From positions 434,001 to 498,000 of the forward strand of contig NW_026570236.1 in assembly GCF_019649055.1 (NCBI RefSeq): 64,000 nt of DNA, in the 5' to 3' direction. The translations under genes and the position numbers were made by a program. Positions 63,076 through 64,000 of the stretch are shown one piece after another. The stretch's first letter is position 1, and every line of letters begins with the position of its first letter. The stretch is from Paramacrobiotus metropolitanus. Taxonomy: Eukaryota; Tardigrada; Eutardigrada; Parachela; Macrobiotidae. The notes beneath the pieces are model-generated. The model was not told the origin of the DNA. It did not search any database and saw nothing but the letters and a program-made list of their open reading frames with translations.

Positions 63076-64000
63076 ATGGCTGATAAGAGAAGTTTGTTAA
63101 TTTTCTGCATCATATGGATTTGCGGCTCACACTGTAAACAGCGAAATAAATCCCAGAAACCAAACGTAATTTTAATTGTGGCGGATGATCTGGTCAGTTT
63201 GAATTTCAATGCGAATCTGCACAGACCGAATAACTTAATTTGCGCCAGACCCCAACCATTGCATAAACCTGTTTCAGGGGTGGAACGATGTTAGTTTTCA
63301 TGGATCTGCTCAAATTCCAACGCCAAACATTGACCGGCTTGCGAAAGAAGGAATTATTTTGAACAATTACTATGTTAACCCCATTTGTACACCATCACGA
63401 GGTGCTTTGCTAACAGGAAAGTATCCGATCCATACTGGTAAGATTCGGAAACCGACAGCTTTGTGGCAAGTATGTACAACTATTGCATTGTCAATAATGC
63501 TGTTCTAGGCTTGCAGCAGGATGTTATTTACGGTGTCGAACCATGGGGACTGGGCTTAGAAGAGAAGCTGCTTCCTCAGTTCCTGCGCCATATGGGCTAC
63601 AAAACACACGCTATTGGAAAGGTATACGTAACTGGAATATAGATGTTATGGAAATTATGCATTCCGCAAGGAGTTTACGATGTAACTGAAAAGCGCAGAA
63701 GTGAGTCCTCATGCGTGTTTACTGCTGCACCGTAGTATGAAGCTTTGAGGATGGCGAACATCAAAAACAAAACGCCCTGGTGATGAGTGACAATGCCGAA
63801 GTCTTATTAGACTTGAGAATTGTTCAGTAAATTAGTATTAAAGATCGCTATTTGTTGAAAATGGACGAGGTGGCGAATATCATCCATTGTTTGCTCCACA
63901 CCTTTACACGTTTCGCCTTTTTTAAACAGTCAGAGCTTCTTGTATGATTACGGTATTGTAGGTCGCTGACTGCAGTGCCATTTGACCTTTTGATTTTTAG
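63076..64000 (+). CDS. Arylsulfatase (ARSB/I/J type), gene D, partial (3' end outside window)
   Basis: Visible exons: 63076-63192, 63278-63437 and 63509-63621, in phase. The window ends at TTTTTAG, exactly where the acceptor before the WHLG exon is expected, so the gene continues to the right. About 130 residues are visible: a hydrophobic signal peptide ([20 protein letters not shown]), a very short spacer, then [12 protein letters not shown] with metal ligands D37-D38, GWNDVSFHG, and [14 protein letters not shown] with the formylglycine Cys at 76. It lacks the long extension of A-C, has the commoner CTPSR form of the motif, and lacks the shared promoter element. Its early intron positions (after ADDL and after the GK before WHLG) match A-C, plus one extra intron after the CTPSR region. 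Confidence 0.87.

Overview
Organism and gene style. This is animal nuclear DNA: protein genes are split by many short GT-AG introns (mostly 50-950 bases) with T-rich acceptors, and intergenic DNA is AT-rich with few repeats. Proteins look like those of a protostome invertebrate. A tardigrade or another small ecdysozoan is my best guess, but nothing in the sequence fixes the phylum.

Layout. 531-1898 (+): a small FMN-dependent NAD(P)H/quinone reductase. 3349-12480, 14104-24689 and 25989-35138 (+): three head-to-tail copies of a full-length ABCC1/MRP1-type transporter gene, each with the same 29 exons. 35921-37876 (+): a cytosolic-sulfotransferase-like gene whose catalytic histidine position appears to be lost. 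38368-42288 (-): an ankyrin-repeat protein with a probable C-terminal SOCS box. 43636-44338 (-): a four-exon gene for a 110-residue secreted ten-cysteine peptide; its exons are too short to stand out as open frames, and its first intron holds a cluster of near-perfect inverted repeats. 46225-48852, 51896-55753 and 59029-61709 (+): three tandem arylsulfatases of ARSB/I/J type with an unusual N-terminal extension and a very variable Thr/Pro-rich linker. 63076-64000 (+): the first exons of a fourth, more ordinary sulfatase, cut by the window edge exactly at a splice acceptor.

How the genes may work together. A quinone reductase, a sulfotransferase relative, three MRP-type conjugate exporters and four sulfatases sit within 64 kb. 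These are the classic steps of reducing, sulfating, exporting and de-sulfating small molecules. The clustering may be chance, and the sulfotransferase may be inactive, so this is an inference only.

Most notable signals. (1) An 18-base element, ACGATC-TGACTGGCGGCA, lies 45-69 bases ahead of a TATA box upstream of each of the three extended sulfatase genes and is not seen elsewhere. (2) The sulfatase N-terminal extension has a conserved core and a repeat linker that differs completely between copies. (3) Sulfatases A and B share a 347-base stretch with no visible difference that runs into an intron, which suggests recent gene conversion. (4) Splice-phase bookkeeping shows up to five one-base length changes in single-letter runs in four otherwise well-conserved genes, a pattern more like consensus error than decay. 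(5) All three ABCC proteins carry Asn in place of the H-loop His of NBD1.
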